Source: Lachnospiraceae bacterium
GTDB taxonomy: Bacteria > Bacillota > Clostridia > Lachnospirales > Lachnospiraceae
Direction of reading: 5' to 3'
Length of the DNA stretch: 52,075 nt
NCBI GenBank assembly: GCA_017431345.1
Contig: JAFRLH010000080.1
Coordinates: 1 to 52,075 of the forward strand
A program made the translations under genes and the position numbers. Shown piece by piece: positions 17,697-25,869 of the stretch. The first letter of the stretch is position 1; each line of letters begins with the position of its first letter. The notes under the pieces were generated by a model, which saw nothing but the letters and a program-made list of their open reading frames with translations, was not told where the DNA came from and ran no database searches.

Positions 17697-18458
17697 ATGA
17701 CGGAAAAAGAATTAAACGAAGTATACAGCACCGGCAATATCGTGCCGGCGGAAGCAGCCAGAGCTTCCCATGCGCAGTCGATCAACGCGCAGCGCATTAC
17801 CATGGAGATGAATACAAAATTCCATACGCCGGAGGAACTGAATGCGCTTTTCTCGGAACTGACCGGGAAGACCGTAACAGACATCAGTATCTTCCCGCCG
17901 TTTTATACGGATTACGGCAGAAATATTACTGTCGGACACAGGGTATTCCTGAATTCCGGTGTCTGCATGCAGGATCAGGGCGGCATCACGATCGGGGACG
18001 GCACGCTGATCGGACACCATGTCGTGCTGGCGACGCTGAATCACAATCCGGATCCCGCCCGCAGGCATGAGCTGTATGGAAGTCCGATCACAATCGGGAA
18101 GAATGTCTGGATCGGGTCGAATGCGACGATCCTGTCCGGTGTGACGATCGGAGACGGGGCAATCGTAGCCGCGGGTGCCGTGGTGACAAAAGATGTGGAA
18201 GCCCGTACTGTTGTCGGAGGGGTGCCGGCAAAGCTCTTAAAGATCCTTCGGGAGTATGATCAGGAAGAGGGAAATGCTTCCGGCGCTTCTGCAGCGGAGC
18301 AGATCGGTCAGACGGGGCCTGCCGGTGGAGATGATATTGTGGCAAAGCAGATCGCCTGCGAGATGCTGCTGCGCGGCATGCAGGATGATTATATCCACGC
18401 CGCAACAGGAGTTCCGCTTGCAGTGATCAGGGAACTCCGCTCCCAGATATCGGATTAA
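17697..18458 (+). CDS. Hexapeptide-repeat O-acetyltransferase with a C-terminal extension
   Basis: Residues 1-190 are a maltose/galactoside acetyltransferase-type left-handed beta helix. Hexapeptide repeats run through [20 protein letters not shown] and [20 protein letters not shown], and the catalytic-type His sits in the TLNHNPD segment. The enzyme should acetylate sugars with acetyl-CoA in the cytoplasm. Residues 190-253 are an extension not expected in this family. Its end ([20 protein letters not shown] plus TGVP) resembles the helix-turn-helix-like tail of PD-(D/E)XK nuclease-family transposases. The start at 17697 follows GAAGGGAAAG; the upstream in-frame start at 17637 adds nothing family-like. 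Confidence 0.8.
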   Translation: MTEKELNEVYSTGNIVPAEAARASHAQSINAQRITMEMNTKFHTPEELNALFSELTGKTVTDISIFPPFYTDYGRNITVGHRVFLNSGVCMQDQGGITIGDGTLIGHHVVLATLNHNPDPARRHELYGSPITIGKNVWIGSNATILSGVTIGDGAIVAAGAVVTKDVEARTVVGGVPAKLLKILREYDQEEGNASGASAAEQIGQTGPAGGDDIVAKQIACEMLLRGMQDDYIHAATGVPLAVIRELRSQISD

Positions 18459-18461
18459 AAG

Positions 18462-18488
18462 TCCCGGAACTTGATAATCTTTCCGGGA
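18462..18488. terminator. Hairpin after the acetyltransferase, possible weak terminator
   Basis: TCCCGGAA (18462-18469) and TTCCGGGA (18481-18488) form a perfect 8-bp stem just after the stop codon. No good T run follows, so termination may be weak or the hairpin may stabilise the mRNA end. Confidence 0.45.
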
Positions 18489-18643
18489 TGAAGTATTATT
18501 TATTGCAACAGACGTTTTGTTGTCTCTGATCATGTATATTTCAAAAAGATGGAAGAATCTGGTTCTTTCCCAGCGTTTGCGGAAATGCCCTTATAAGCAG
18601 GCATTTTCACTGCGCTGAACAATGTACACGAGAGGTAAAGAGT

Positions 18644-19411
18644 ATGAGCGGTGTGAATTCCCCTGTAGAGATTACGGAAATATGGATCGGCAACGGTGTG
18701 AAGAAGGCGAATCTGCCGGCGGTCAAAATGCTCCTTTTGGGCATGCTTGCCGGTGCTTATATCGGATTCGGCGCCTATGTTTTTATTCTTGCTACGGCAG
18801 CAGGCGGGGACGCATTTCAGAGCATGATCGCGAAGCTGACCGGCGCGGCGCTTTTCCCGGTCGGTCTGATGATGGTCATCCTGTGCGGTGCGGAACTTTT
18901 TACCGGCAACAATCTGCTGACGCTGGCGCTGATGGATAAAAAGATCACGGCAGGACAGATGCTGAAGAACTGGGTGATCGTGTATATCGGGAATCTGATC
19001 GGTTCCGTCCTGCTGGCATTTCTGCTTGCAAAAAGCGGCCTGCTGGCGGATGCTGCGGCGGAGAGAGCCATGGCAGTGGCTGCTTCGAAGGCGTCGATTC
19101 CTTTCGCAGCAGCGGTGATCCGCGGTATTCTCTGCAATGTCCTTGTCGTCCTGGCGTGCTGGCTGCAGGCCGGTGCGAAGGATCTGATCGGAAAGATCTT
19201 CGGGATCTGGTTCCCGATCATGCTTTTCGTATTTGCGGGATTCGAGCACAGCGTCGCGAACATGACGTATATTCCCATGGGCATGTTCCTCGGTGCAGAA
19301 GTGACGGTCGGCGCATTCTTTATCGGGAATCTGCTGCCTGTCACGATCGGAAATCTGATCGGCGGCGCGGTCGTGGTACCGTTCGCTTATTACTTCGCTT
19401 ATAAGAAATAA
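18644..19411 (+). CDS. Formate/nitrite transporter (FNT) family channel
   Basis: The 255-residue protein has six hydrophobic segments and typical FNT signatures: LGMLAGAYIGFGAYVF in the first helices, CGAELFTGNN in the second, and the Asn-rich HSVANMTYIPMG loop. FNT pentamers carry formate, nitrite or related small anions across the membrane. With a fermentative, hydrogen-producing set of genes nearby, formate is the likely substrate, though this is inference. GAGAGGTAAAG precedes the ATG. It is separated from its neighbours and may be a single-gene unit. Confidence 0.9.
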   Translation: MSGVNSPVEITEIWIGNGVKKANLPAVKMLLLGMLAGAYIGFGAYVFILATAAGGDAFQSMIAKLTGAALFPVGLMMVILCGAELFTGNNLLTLALMDKKITAGQMLKNWVIVYIGNLIGSVLLAFLLAKSGLLADAAAERAMAVAASKASIPFAAAVIRGILCNVLVVLACWLQAGAKDLIGKIFGIWFPIMLFVFAGFEHSVANMTYIPMGMFLGAEVTVGAFFIGNLLPVTIGNLIGGAVVVPFAYYFAYKK

Positions 19412-19478
19412 ACAGTTATTGTGGGGGCCGGATCATATCTGCCGGCAGGACTTTGCATATTGATACAGGAGGAGATGG

Positions 19479-20168
19479 ATGAGCAGGATTCTTATTGTTG
19501 AAGACGAAGAAAGCATTGCCGAACTCGAGAAGGATTATCTGGAGCTTTCGGGGTTTGAAGTCGAGATCGCGACGTCCGGAGATACCGGGCTGGAGATGGC
19601 GCTGAAAGGGGATTACGATATTTTCATCCTGGATCTGATGCTGCCGGGCGTGGATGGATTCGAGATCTGCAAGCAGATCAGGAAGGAAAAGGATACGCCG
19701 GTCCTGATGGTCTCTGCCAGGAAGGATGATATTGACAAGATCCGCGGGCTCGGCCTCGGCGCGGATGATTATATCACCAAGCCGTTTTCCCCGAGCGAAC
19801 TGGTCGCCAGGGTGAAGGCGCATCTTTCCCGTTATAAGAGACTTGTCGGGAAAGACGTCCAGAAAAATGAAGTGATCGAGATCCGCGGCCTGAAGATCGA
19901 CCGTACTGCCAGACGCGTGTTCGTGGATGGCGTTGAAAAGAATTTTACGACCAAGGAATTCGATCTCCTGACCTTCCTTGCTTCCAATCCGAACCGCGTG
20001 TTCACGAAAGAAGAACTTTTCTCCAATATCTGGGATATGGAGTCGCTCGGCGATATCGCGACGGTGACTGTGCATATCAAGAAGATCCGGGAGAAGATCG
20101 AGCTGGATACCAGTAAGCCCCAGTATATTGAGACGATCTGGGGTGTGGGCTACCGCTTTAAGATCTAG
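19479..20168 (+). CDS. OmpR/PhoB-family response regulator, no partner kinase nearby
   Basis: The 229-residue protein has a complete receiver: acidic pair in ILIVEDEE, phospho-acceptor Asp in FILDLMLPG, the Ser in LMVSAR and the Lys in YITKPFS. A winged-helix output domain follows (FTTKEFDLLTFLASN and ETIWGVGYRF). It should bind DNA after phosphorylation. No histidine kinase gene is adjacent; instead the RiPP precursor begins 92 bp downstream on the same strand, with no clear promoter or terminator between them. It may therefore control, or be co-transcribed with, the RiPP cluster. AGGAGGAGA gives a strong start. Confidence 0.9.
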   Translation: MSRILIVEDEESIAELEKDYLELSGFEVEIATSGDTGLEMALKGDYDIFILDLMLPGVDGFEICKQIRKEKDTPVLMVSARKDDIDKIRGLGLGADDYITKPFSPSELVARVKAHLSRYKRLVGKDVQKNEVIEIRGLKIDRTARRVFVDGVEKNFTTKEFDLLTFLASNPNRVFTKEELFSNIWDMESLGDIATVTVHIKKIREKIELDTSKPQYIETIWGVGYRFKI

Positions 20169-20260
20169 TAGATTCCTTATTCCGGCACCGGGACCTGACT
20201 CGAAAACACATGAAATCAATATGTAAAAACACGCTGTAAAAGCAGAAAGCGAGGAAAAAC

Positions 20261-20626
20261 ATGGATAAAGAAAGAATGGAAGCGTTGAAGAAGCTCATCA
20301 ACGGGAATGACGAGATCATTGAAAAGATGCTTGGCATCAAACAGGATTCGGAGGAAGGCGGAGAACCGGTCAGAGGGTATGCCGAAAAGGTGCACCTGGT
20401 ACTGCAGGAAGCCGGGATCGACTGTACGGCGGAAGAGATCGAAGAGTTTATCGAGGCGAATTCTGTCATTGAGCTTTCTCCGGATGATCTGGATGATGTG
20501 GGCGGCGGCTGCGACACGCCTGTCTGTCATCCGGTATGCGACCGTGTTTTTGACAGGGAAAAATGCTGCGAAAAGAGCGGGTCCTGTGTGGGCATCTGTG
20601 CGGACGGGTCCAGCTCATGCTACTAA
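20261..20626 (+). CDS. RiPP precursor peptide: Nif11-like leader, eight-cysteine core
   Basis: The 121-residue peptide divides clearly. Residues 1-83 are an acidic, helical leader ending in VIELSPDDLDDVGGG, the Nif11-like pattern (ELS-x2-L-x2-V-GG) at which leaders are usually cut. Residues 84-121 are a core starting CDTPVCHPVC and ending SSSCY, with Cys at core positions 1, 6, 10, 19, 20, 26, 30 and 37. The next three genes are radical SAM/SPASM enzymes, so installation of carbon-linked thioethers or other crosslinks on the core is the expected fate. GCGAGGAAAAAC places the ribosome site well. No second precursor copy is seen. The exact cut site and product class are inference. Confidence 0.85.
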   Translation: MDKERMEALKKLINGNDEIIEKMLGIKQDSEEGGEPVRGYAEKVHLVLQEAGIDCTAEEIEEFIEANSVIELSPDDLDDVGGGCDTPVCHPVCDRVFDREKCCEKSGSCVGICADGSSSCY

Positions 20627-21936
20627 AGTATTCTAGGTTCAACCATCTGGTGCCGATGCCCGAAGGCGGCTTTGCCCTGTACAATTTCAGAACCGGCAGC
20701 TGCCTGAAACTGAACTTCCTGACAAAAGACATCTTTGACCGGGCAGTGACACTTGATCCGGCCAGGCAGGATGTATCGACATTTAAGGCCCTTGGTTTCC
20801 TTGTGGACTTTGATGAGCTGCGCCATTTAAAAAACATGACGCGTCTTGCCGCCGGAAGGACCGATCAGATCGGCGTCTGTCTGTGTCCCACCTTTGACTG
20901 CAATTTTGACTGTCCCTATTGCTTCGAACACAGACGGCCTGGAAAAATGAGCCAAAAGACACAGGACAACTATATGCGGTTTCTCGAGAAAGAGTTCGGG
21001 AAGCTTCATCCGGGGCTTCTTACCGTCACCTGGTTCGGCGGAGAGCCCCTTCTGACGCCGGACGTGATCCGGGATCTGTCGAGCCGCATGATCCGTCTGT
21101 GTAAAGAAAACAATGCGGAGTATTCCGCCAGCATCATCACCAACGGATGGTTCCTGAACCAGAAAACCGCAGAACTTCTGGAGGAAGCGCAGATCTGCAG
21201 TATTCAGGTCACGCTGGACGGCCCGGATGCGGAAATGCATGATAAGACTAGAAAACTCCGGAGCGGAGGAGGGACCTTTGAGCGGATCATGGGGAATCTG
21301 CGCAGCATACGAACCGGGATCCGGATCGAGGTGCGCTGCAATCTGCAGCGTGAGAATGCGGAGTCTTTTGACCGGGTGAAGGACATGGTCCGGGAGATCA
21401 AAGAAGAAACGGGCAATCAGATCTCTGCCTATATCGGTTATCTGGACGGAGAGATCAGCGTGCATGATCCCGCCTACAGCAGAGAGATCGGGATGGACGC
21501 GGAAGAGTATTCGGTATTGTTGAAGAAAAAGGAAAAGCATCCGAAGCTGCTGTACAGAAGGACCCACTGCATCGCCCAGAACGGCGCGGGGATCGCGGTT
21601 GATGAACTCGGCAATCTCTATAAGTGCTGGGAGAATATCGGGCTGCCGGAGGAATCCTTCGGGAATCTGGAGAATTTCGGTTTCCGCCGGGAGCCGGATG
21701 CCCGCATCGAAAACCTGTACAAATATCTCGATACGGCCTGGCCGGAGGATGATCCGGAGTGCATGGAATGTGTGCTGCTTCCATATTGTCTGGGGGGATG
21801 TCCCCATAAGCGCGTCAGGTATGGCGAAAAGAAGTGCAGCTCCTACCGCTATATGCTGGACGAGTATGTCATTAACAGGTGCCGGTATGTCTACAGCGAC
21901 GAGTATAAAGAAAAGAAAAAGCGCAGGCAGCAGTGA
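20617..21936 (+). CDS. Radical SAM/SPASM peptide maturase A, with an N-terminal RRE-like domain
   Basis: The 439-residue enzyme has an N-terminal PqqD/RRE-like segment (about residues 3-72: SRFNHLVPMPEGGFALYNF, later GFLVDFDE) that would bind the leader. The radical SAM core has CNFDCPYC (Cys 95, 99, 102) binding the SAM cluster, a TWFGGEPLL motif, and a C-terminal SPASM region (YKCWENIG, then CMECVLLPYCLGGCP) for auxiliary Fe-S clusters. The start chosen at 20617 lies inside the precursor's last codons: the ATG and the TAA overlap by 10 bases, which suggests translational coupling. It is the likeliest core-modifying enzyme because it alone has an RRE-like domain. Confidence 0.87.
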   Translation: MLLKYSRFNHLVPMPEGGFALYNFRTGSCLKLNFLTKDIFDRAVTLDPARQDVSTFKALGFLVDFDELRHLKNMTRLAAGRTDQIGVCLCPTFDCNFDCPYCFEHRRPGKMSQKTQDNYMRFLEKEFGKLHPGLLTVTWFGGEPLLTPDVIRDLSSRMIRLCKENNAEYSASIITNGWFLNQKTAELLEEAQICSIQVTLDGPDAEMHDKTRKLRSGGGTFERIMGNLRSIRTGIRIEVRCNLQRENAESFDRVKDMVREIKEETGNQISAYIGYLDGEISVHDPAYSREIGMDAEEYSVLLKKKEKHPKLLYRRTHCIAQNGAGIAVDELGNLYKCWENIGLPEESFGNLENFGFRREPDARIENLYKYLDTAWPEDDPECMECVLLPYCLGGCPHKRVRYGEKKCSSYRYMLDEYVINRCRYVYSDEYKEKKKRRQQ

Positions 21937-23110
21937 TCTGCGGGAGCTGTTTTCCTTTCATCCGGACAAAAAGGCGAAACGGGAGCGTCTGATAAAAGAG
22001 GCGCGAAGGCTGTATCGGGCGGGGCGAAACGGAGAGCGTCTGCAGCCGGTCTATGACAGTTATGATGGCCTCCTGGGAAAGTTCTATCTCTATCCCACTT
22101 TCCGATGTCCCCTGCGGTGTCCCTACTGCTATGCGGAAGGCGGAGAGCGGGAGTCGGAAGAGCTTCTCCCGGGGCAGCTGATCAGGATCACAGAAGAGGC
22201 CGTGCATGCCGGATACCGTGCTGTGGTGATCGTGGGCGGAGAACCGCTTGTTTATTCAGGGTTTAAGGCGTACCTGTCCGGACTTGAGGCCATGGATAAG
22301 AGGGGCTGCAGGTTTGTGCTGCGGACGTCCTTCGCGTTTCCGGTAAAAGCGGATCTGATGGCCCGCCTTTGCCATGTGTTTGATGAGATCTGCGTAAGCC
22401 TTGACGGGAACGAGAAAACAAATGACGTAAATCGCGGGAAAGGTTCTTTTACGAAAACCCTCGCAAATATCGACCTTGCCCTTGAGCTTGGCGGGCAGAT
22501 CAGCGTCAGCGCGGTGCTTTCGGAGGAAGATGCAAAGGCGGAGCCGGGAGATGATCTGATTGCCGTCTGCAGGGAGCGGGGGATCAAAAAACTGGTCATG
22601 AACAACGCCATTCCCATGGGCAGGGCGAAAAGATCCGGCTGTTCCGCTTATTATGAGTGGCGCGCCGACCGTGCATCGAAGATGCCGGACCGGATCGAAC
22701 CGTCCTTTTCCTGCGGACTCGGAAGAAGCCTTTACATGCAGCCGGACGGGAAAGTGTATCCCTGTTACGCCTGGTGTGAAGACCATCACCTGCTGGGGGA
22801 TCTGTCCAGAGAATCTTTAGGCGACATCCTCGCCCGGAAGGAACTGCTGGGCATACTTAACACCGGTGTTGATACCAATCAAAAATGCTGCCGCTGCGAT
22901 GTGCGCTATTTCTGCGGCGGAAAGTGCAAGATCTGGGTAGGGGACAGAACAGACATCAACAGCGGTGATTTTGACTGCGGGAAGACCAGGGAAGGAATCC
23001 TTCGGATGCTGCAGGCGTACGGCGTGATTCCTGAGAATGGAGAAGACAAGTCGAACATCGAAAAAAAAGATCCGGAGGAACCGTGTACTACAGACTCTGT
23101 GAACATATAG
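21887..23110 (+). CDS. Radical SAM/SPASM peptide maturase B
   Basis: The start at 21887 follows AGGTG and overlaps maturase A by 50 bases in another frame; it gives 407 residues. CPLRCPYC (Cys 74, 78, 81) is the radical SAM motif, VVIVGGEPLVYSG the GGEP motif, and the C-terminal half has SPASM-type cysteines (SCGLGRSLY, PCYAWC, CCRCDVRYFCGGKCK). It lacks the RRE-like front of maturase A and has a short basic helix instead. An in-frame start further upstream at 21599 would lie deep inside maturase A and is not believable. The enzyme is clearly different in sequence from A and C, so the three are not recent duplicates. Confidence 0.83.
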   Translation: MSTATSIKKRKSAGSSDLRELFSFHPDKKAKRERLIKEARRLYRAGRNGERLQPVYDSYDGLLGKFYLYPTFRCPLRCPYCYAEGGERESEELLPGQLIRITEEAVHAGYRAVVIVGGEPLVYSGFKAYLSGLEAMDKRGCRFVLRTSFAFPVKADLMARLCHVFDEICVSLDGNEKTNDVNRGKGSFTKTLANIDLALELGGQISVSAVLSEEDAKAEPGDDLIAVCRERGIKKLVMNNAIPMGRAKRSGCSAYYEWRADRASKMPDRIEPSFSCGLGRSLYMQPDGKVYPCYAWCEDHHLLGDLSRESLGDILARKELLGILNTGVDTNQKCCRCDVRYFCGGKCKIWVGDRTDINSGDFDCGKTREGILRMLQAYGVIPENGEDKSNIEKKDPEEPCTTDSVNI

Positions 23111-24576
23111 GGCTGCGCTCGTGGAAACGGGCGCCCTATGCCTGTTACGTGAAAAAAGAAGCCTTTGCGAAGAGGCTTTCAAAAGATGACTATGAGCTGC
23201 TCTGTCTTTGTGACGGGGCGCATGATCTTCCGGGGAGCGATCGTCTGAAAAGACTGGAAGAAGAGGGATTCGTCGTACCGTGTCGGAAAGGGGATCTGCC
23301 GGATGAATGGTCCTTGCCCCGCAGGTATGACAACCGGTATTTTCCAAAGATGAATCTGATGATCACCGGGAAGTGCAATTATAACTGCCGGCACTGTTTC
23401 AACGCCGCAGACAATGCCCCGCTGATGGCGGAGTGGGCTTTTGAGCCGCTCCTCGGGCTCCTTGATCAGGCACGGGATTGCGGCATACACGCCTTCACGA
23501 TCACCGGCGGCGAACCGATGCTGCATCCGCGGTTCATGGACATTCTCGGGGAAATCATCAGACGGGACATGTTTGTGGAGGAACTGAATACCAACGGGTT
23601 CTTTATTACAGCAGACGTTCTTTCACAGATGAAGTCAATGGGATGCCGTCCGCTGATGAAGATCTCCTTTGACGGCATCGGCTGCCATGACTGGATGCGT
23701 GCGGCAAAGGGGACAGAAGAACGCACATTGTCCGCCATAAGGCGCTGCGTTCAAAATAGATTTCCGGTCATGGTTCAGATGCAGGTCAATAAAAAAAACC
23801 TGGAGTCACTGCTGCCGTCTTTGGATATGCTGGAGCAGGAGGGCGTCCGGAGCGTGCGTTTGATACGCACCACGGAGTCGGGACGATGGAGATTGAACCA
23901 TGGTGACGAGATTCTTTCTTTCCCGGAATATTATGAGCAAATGCTTGCCCTTGCCGAAAGATATTGTAAAAACGAGCACCGTATGGATATCGATATCTGG
24001 CAGTTTCTCCATGTATATCCCGCGGAAAGGAGCTTTTCCATCGGCCCGGTGCAGCAGAGCGGCGGCATGTATCGCGGCAGCGCGCCTGTGTGCAGGGGGA
24101 ACCGCGGCATGGTTGCCGTTACCGCGGAGGGAGACCTGGTTCCCTGCCTTCAGTTAAGCGGGTATTACAAGTTATATGGACTTAAGCTTGGAAATCTGCA
24201 TGACACAGCGCTGAAGGACCTGCTTACGGAAAGCAGCTATCTTGATACCGTGTGCGCCACGGTCGATCAGCTGAAAAACGGGAATGCGGAATGTGCATCC
24301 TGCGAACATTTCCGGTACTGCTGCGGCGGATGCAGGGCGATCGGGATCATGCTTTCCGGTGTGAAGTATGACAAATTCGGCACGGACAGATCGAAGTGCC
24401 GGTTCTTTAAGGACGGATGGTATGAGAAAACAACCCTGGCCCTGCGGGGCTGGAAGAATCTTACTGCTGTCCATTGCGGCAAAGCGGCTGATCAGGGAGA
24501 AAACGGATGGAATGATCTCACAGCCGGTCATCACCGTACTGCTGGAGGAGTGCGCGGATTTTATTGCTGTTTTTGA
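23083..24576 (+). CDS. Radical SAM/SPASM peptide maturase C
   Basis: The start is a GTG at 23083 with a strong GGAGGAA just upstream, inside the end of maturase B (28-base overlap). The product has 497 residues. Its front segment (YYRLCEHIGLRSWKRAPYA) is typical of a radical SAM family common in Lachnospiraceae. CNYNCRHC (Cys 98, 102, 105) is the SAM-cluster motif, TITGGEPMLHP the GGEP motif, and the SPASM region runs from VCRGNRGM through CASCEHFRYCCGGCRA. The family-like sequence ends near GWYEKTTLALRGW; the last 35 or so residues look non-conserved and may be a run-on tail. Confidence 0.87.
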   Translation: MYYRLCEHIGLRSWKRAPYACYVKKEAFAKRLSKDDYELLCLCDGAHDLPGSDRLKRLEEEGFVVPCRKGDLPDEWSLPRRYDNRYFPKMNLMITGKCNYNCRHCFNAADNAPLMAEWAFEPLLGLLDQARDCGIHAFTITGGEPMLHPRFMDILGEIIRRDMFVEELNTNGFFITADVLSQMKSMGCRPLMKISFDGIGCHDWMRAAKGTEERTLSAIRRCVQNRFPVMVQMQVNKKNLESLLPSLDMLEQEGVRSVRLIRTTESGRWRLNHGDEILSFPEYYEQMLALAERYCKNEHRMDIDIWQFLHVYPAERSFSIGPVQQSGGMYRGSAPVCRGNRGMVAVTAEGDLVPCLQLSGYYKLYGLKLGNLHDTALKDLLTESSYLDTVCATVDQLKNGNAECASCEHFRYCCGGCRAIGIMLSGVKYDKFGTDRSKCRFFKDGWYEKTTLALRGWKNLTAVHCGKAADQGENGWNDLTAGHHRTAGGVRGFYCCF

Positions 24577-24621
24577 AGCTGACGCTGACCGGCAGGTCAT
24601 AACGATAGAAGGAGGATCAGG

Positions 24622-25197
24622 ATGGGATTTTTATCAAAATTCGGAGGGTTTCACGGTGCGGGTGAAGGCCCGAATGATATCAGCACGGAGAAGTACGGCA
24701 TGCCGGCCTATTCCCTCTATACGGAGCTGGACCCCGGTGACATGCACCAGAAGATATCCGTAAAGGACGAGCAGGGAAAGACGCTGTACTGGACAAAGTC
24801 TTCCGTCATTGCCATCAAGGGAAAGACAGAGATGTTTGATGCCGGCGGTACTCTGGTAGCAAAGCTGGAGAAAAAACCGATCAGCTTTCATGAGGAGCAC
24901 TATATCACCATGGATGACGGGCAGAAGATCACGCTCTCCAATGAGCTCTTCCATGTTTTTAAGGATATCACGAACATTAAAGGGCTGGGGTGGAAGCTGA
25001 AAGGCAATGTGATAGGTCTGAATTTTACGCTTTTTGATGAGAACAGCGAGCCGATTGCCGTGATCGGGCAGAAGATGATCTCCCTGCATGACCGCTACAG
25101 CATCGACCTTTATCAGCCGCAGCACGAAAAAGCTGTGGCGGCGATCGTGATTCAGCTTCAGAAGATGCTCACAGCCCGCCGGGAGAATAAGGAATAA
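24622..25197 (+). CDS. LURP-one-related (YxjI/Tubby-like barrel) protein in the RiPP operon
   Basis: The 191-residue protein is beta-rich with the alternating pattern of LURP-one-related proteins, for example GKTLYWTKSSVIAIKGKTE, LNFTLFDENSEPIAVIGQ and the C-terminal helix HEKAVAAIVIQLQKML. This family forms a closed barrel around a hydrophobic helix, and its bacterial members are largely unassigned. GAAGGAGGA gives a strong start, 45 bp after maturase C on the same strand. A RiPP cluster is an unusual place for it; a binding, chaperone or immunity-like role is possible but not shown. Confidence 0.72.
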   Translation: MGFLSKFGGFHGAGEGPNDISTEKYGMPAYSLYTELDPGDMHQKISVKDEQGKTLYWTKSSVIAIKGKTEMFDAGGTLVAKLEKKPISFHEEHYITMDDGQKITLSNELFHVFKDITNIKGLGWKLKGNVIGLNFTLFDENSEPIAVIGQKMISLHDRYSIDLYQPQHEKAVAAIVIQLQKMLTARRENKE

Positions 25198-25219
25198 GGA
25201 GCTGCTTCCTTATCAGCCC

Positions 25220-25261
25220 GCTGAAAAAGGTACAGAAAACATCAGAAACCGCCTTTTTAGC
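25220..25261 (+). terminator. Weak terminator-like stem after the RiPP cluster
   Basis: GCTGAAAAAGG (25220-25230) can pair with CCTTTTTAGC (25252-25261) around a 21-base loop. It is the only candidate end for the RiPP transcript. The A/T-rich stem makes it uncertain. Confidence 0.35.
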
Positions 25262-25325
25262 ATATTGTCATTCACTTTATAAAACGGGCATGATCGGGCA
25301 TGATAACTGCGGCCAACGGCAGGAA

Positions 25326-25823
25326 ATGAACTACGAGCATATTATTCACCCCATACCTCCTTTTTATGAGCAGGGTTCCCGGATCCTGATCCTGGGAAGT
25401 TTTCCGTCCGTAAAGACCAGGGAAAGCGGCTTCTTTTACGGACATCCGCAGAACCGATTCTGGAAACTGATGGCGGCGCTGTTCGAAGAGGAGACGATTC
25501 CGGCCTCGAAAGAAGAAAAGAGGGCTTTTGCCGCCCGCCATCACATCGCGCTGTGGGATTCCATCCACTCCTGTGATATCGTGGGTTCCAGTGACAGCTC
25601 GATCAGGAATGTCAAGCCCAATGATATCCGGATGATCCTGGAAGAAGCGGATATCCGTATGATCGTGACGAACGGTAAGAAATCCCATGAGATCTACCGG
25701 AAATACTGCATGACTCTGACAGGACGGGAGGATGTCTGCCTGCCGTCTACATCGCCTGCCAACGCGGCCTGGACGATGGAGAAGCTGGCACAGGCCTGGA
25801 GAGTGATCCTGGAAACGACATAA
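25326..25823 (+). CDS. Uracil-DNA-glycosylase-fold DNA-deoxyinosine glycosylase
   Basis: The protein has 165 residues and the uracil-DNA glycosylase superfamily fold: ILILGSFPSVKTRESG followed by GHPQNRFWKLM at the front, and the LPSTSPANA motif near the end. These match the family annotated as DNA-deoxyinosine glycosylases, which remove deaminated bases. The ATG at 25326 with GGCAGGAA upstream fits the family start (HIIHPIPPFY); an in-frame ATG at 25290 adds an unrelated stretch. It forms a single-gene unit ending at a terminator shared with the convergent MATE gene. Confidence 0.85.
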   Translation: MNYEHIIHPIPPFYEQGSRILILGSFPSVKTRESGFFYGHPQNRFWKLMAALFEEETIPASKEEKRAFAARHHIALWDSIHSCDIVGSSDSSIRNVKPNDIRMILEEADIRMIVTNGKKSHEIYRKYCMTLTGREDVCLPSTSPANAAWTMEKLAQAWRVILETT

Positions 25824-25824
25824 A

Positions 25825-25860
25825 AAAAGTCCGAAGGAATAAACCCCTCCGGACTTTTTG
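25825..25860. terminator. Bidirectional terminator
   Basis: AAAAAGTCCG (25825-25834) pairs with CGGACTTTTT (25851-25860). Runs of A and T on the two sides allow termination in both directions between convergent genes. Confidence 0.88.
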
Positions 25861-25869
25861 CGTTTCCTT

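Noticed and set aside
24422-24763. Separate ORF overlapping the end of maturase C and the LURP-one start
   Set aside because: It runs through the well-supported LURP-one start in another frame and has no ribosome site or recognised domain.
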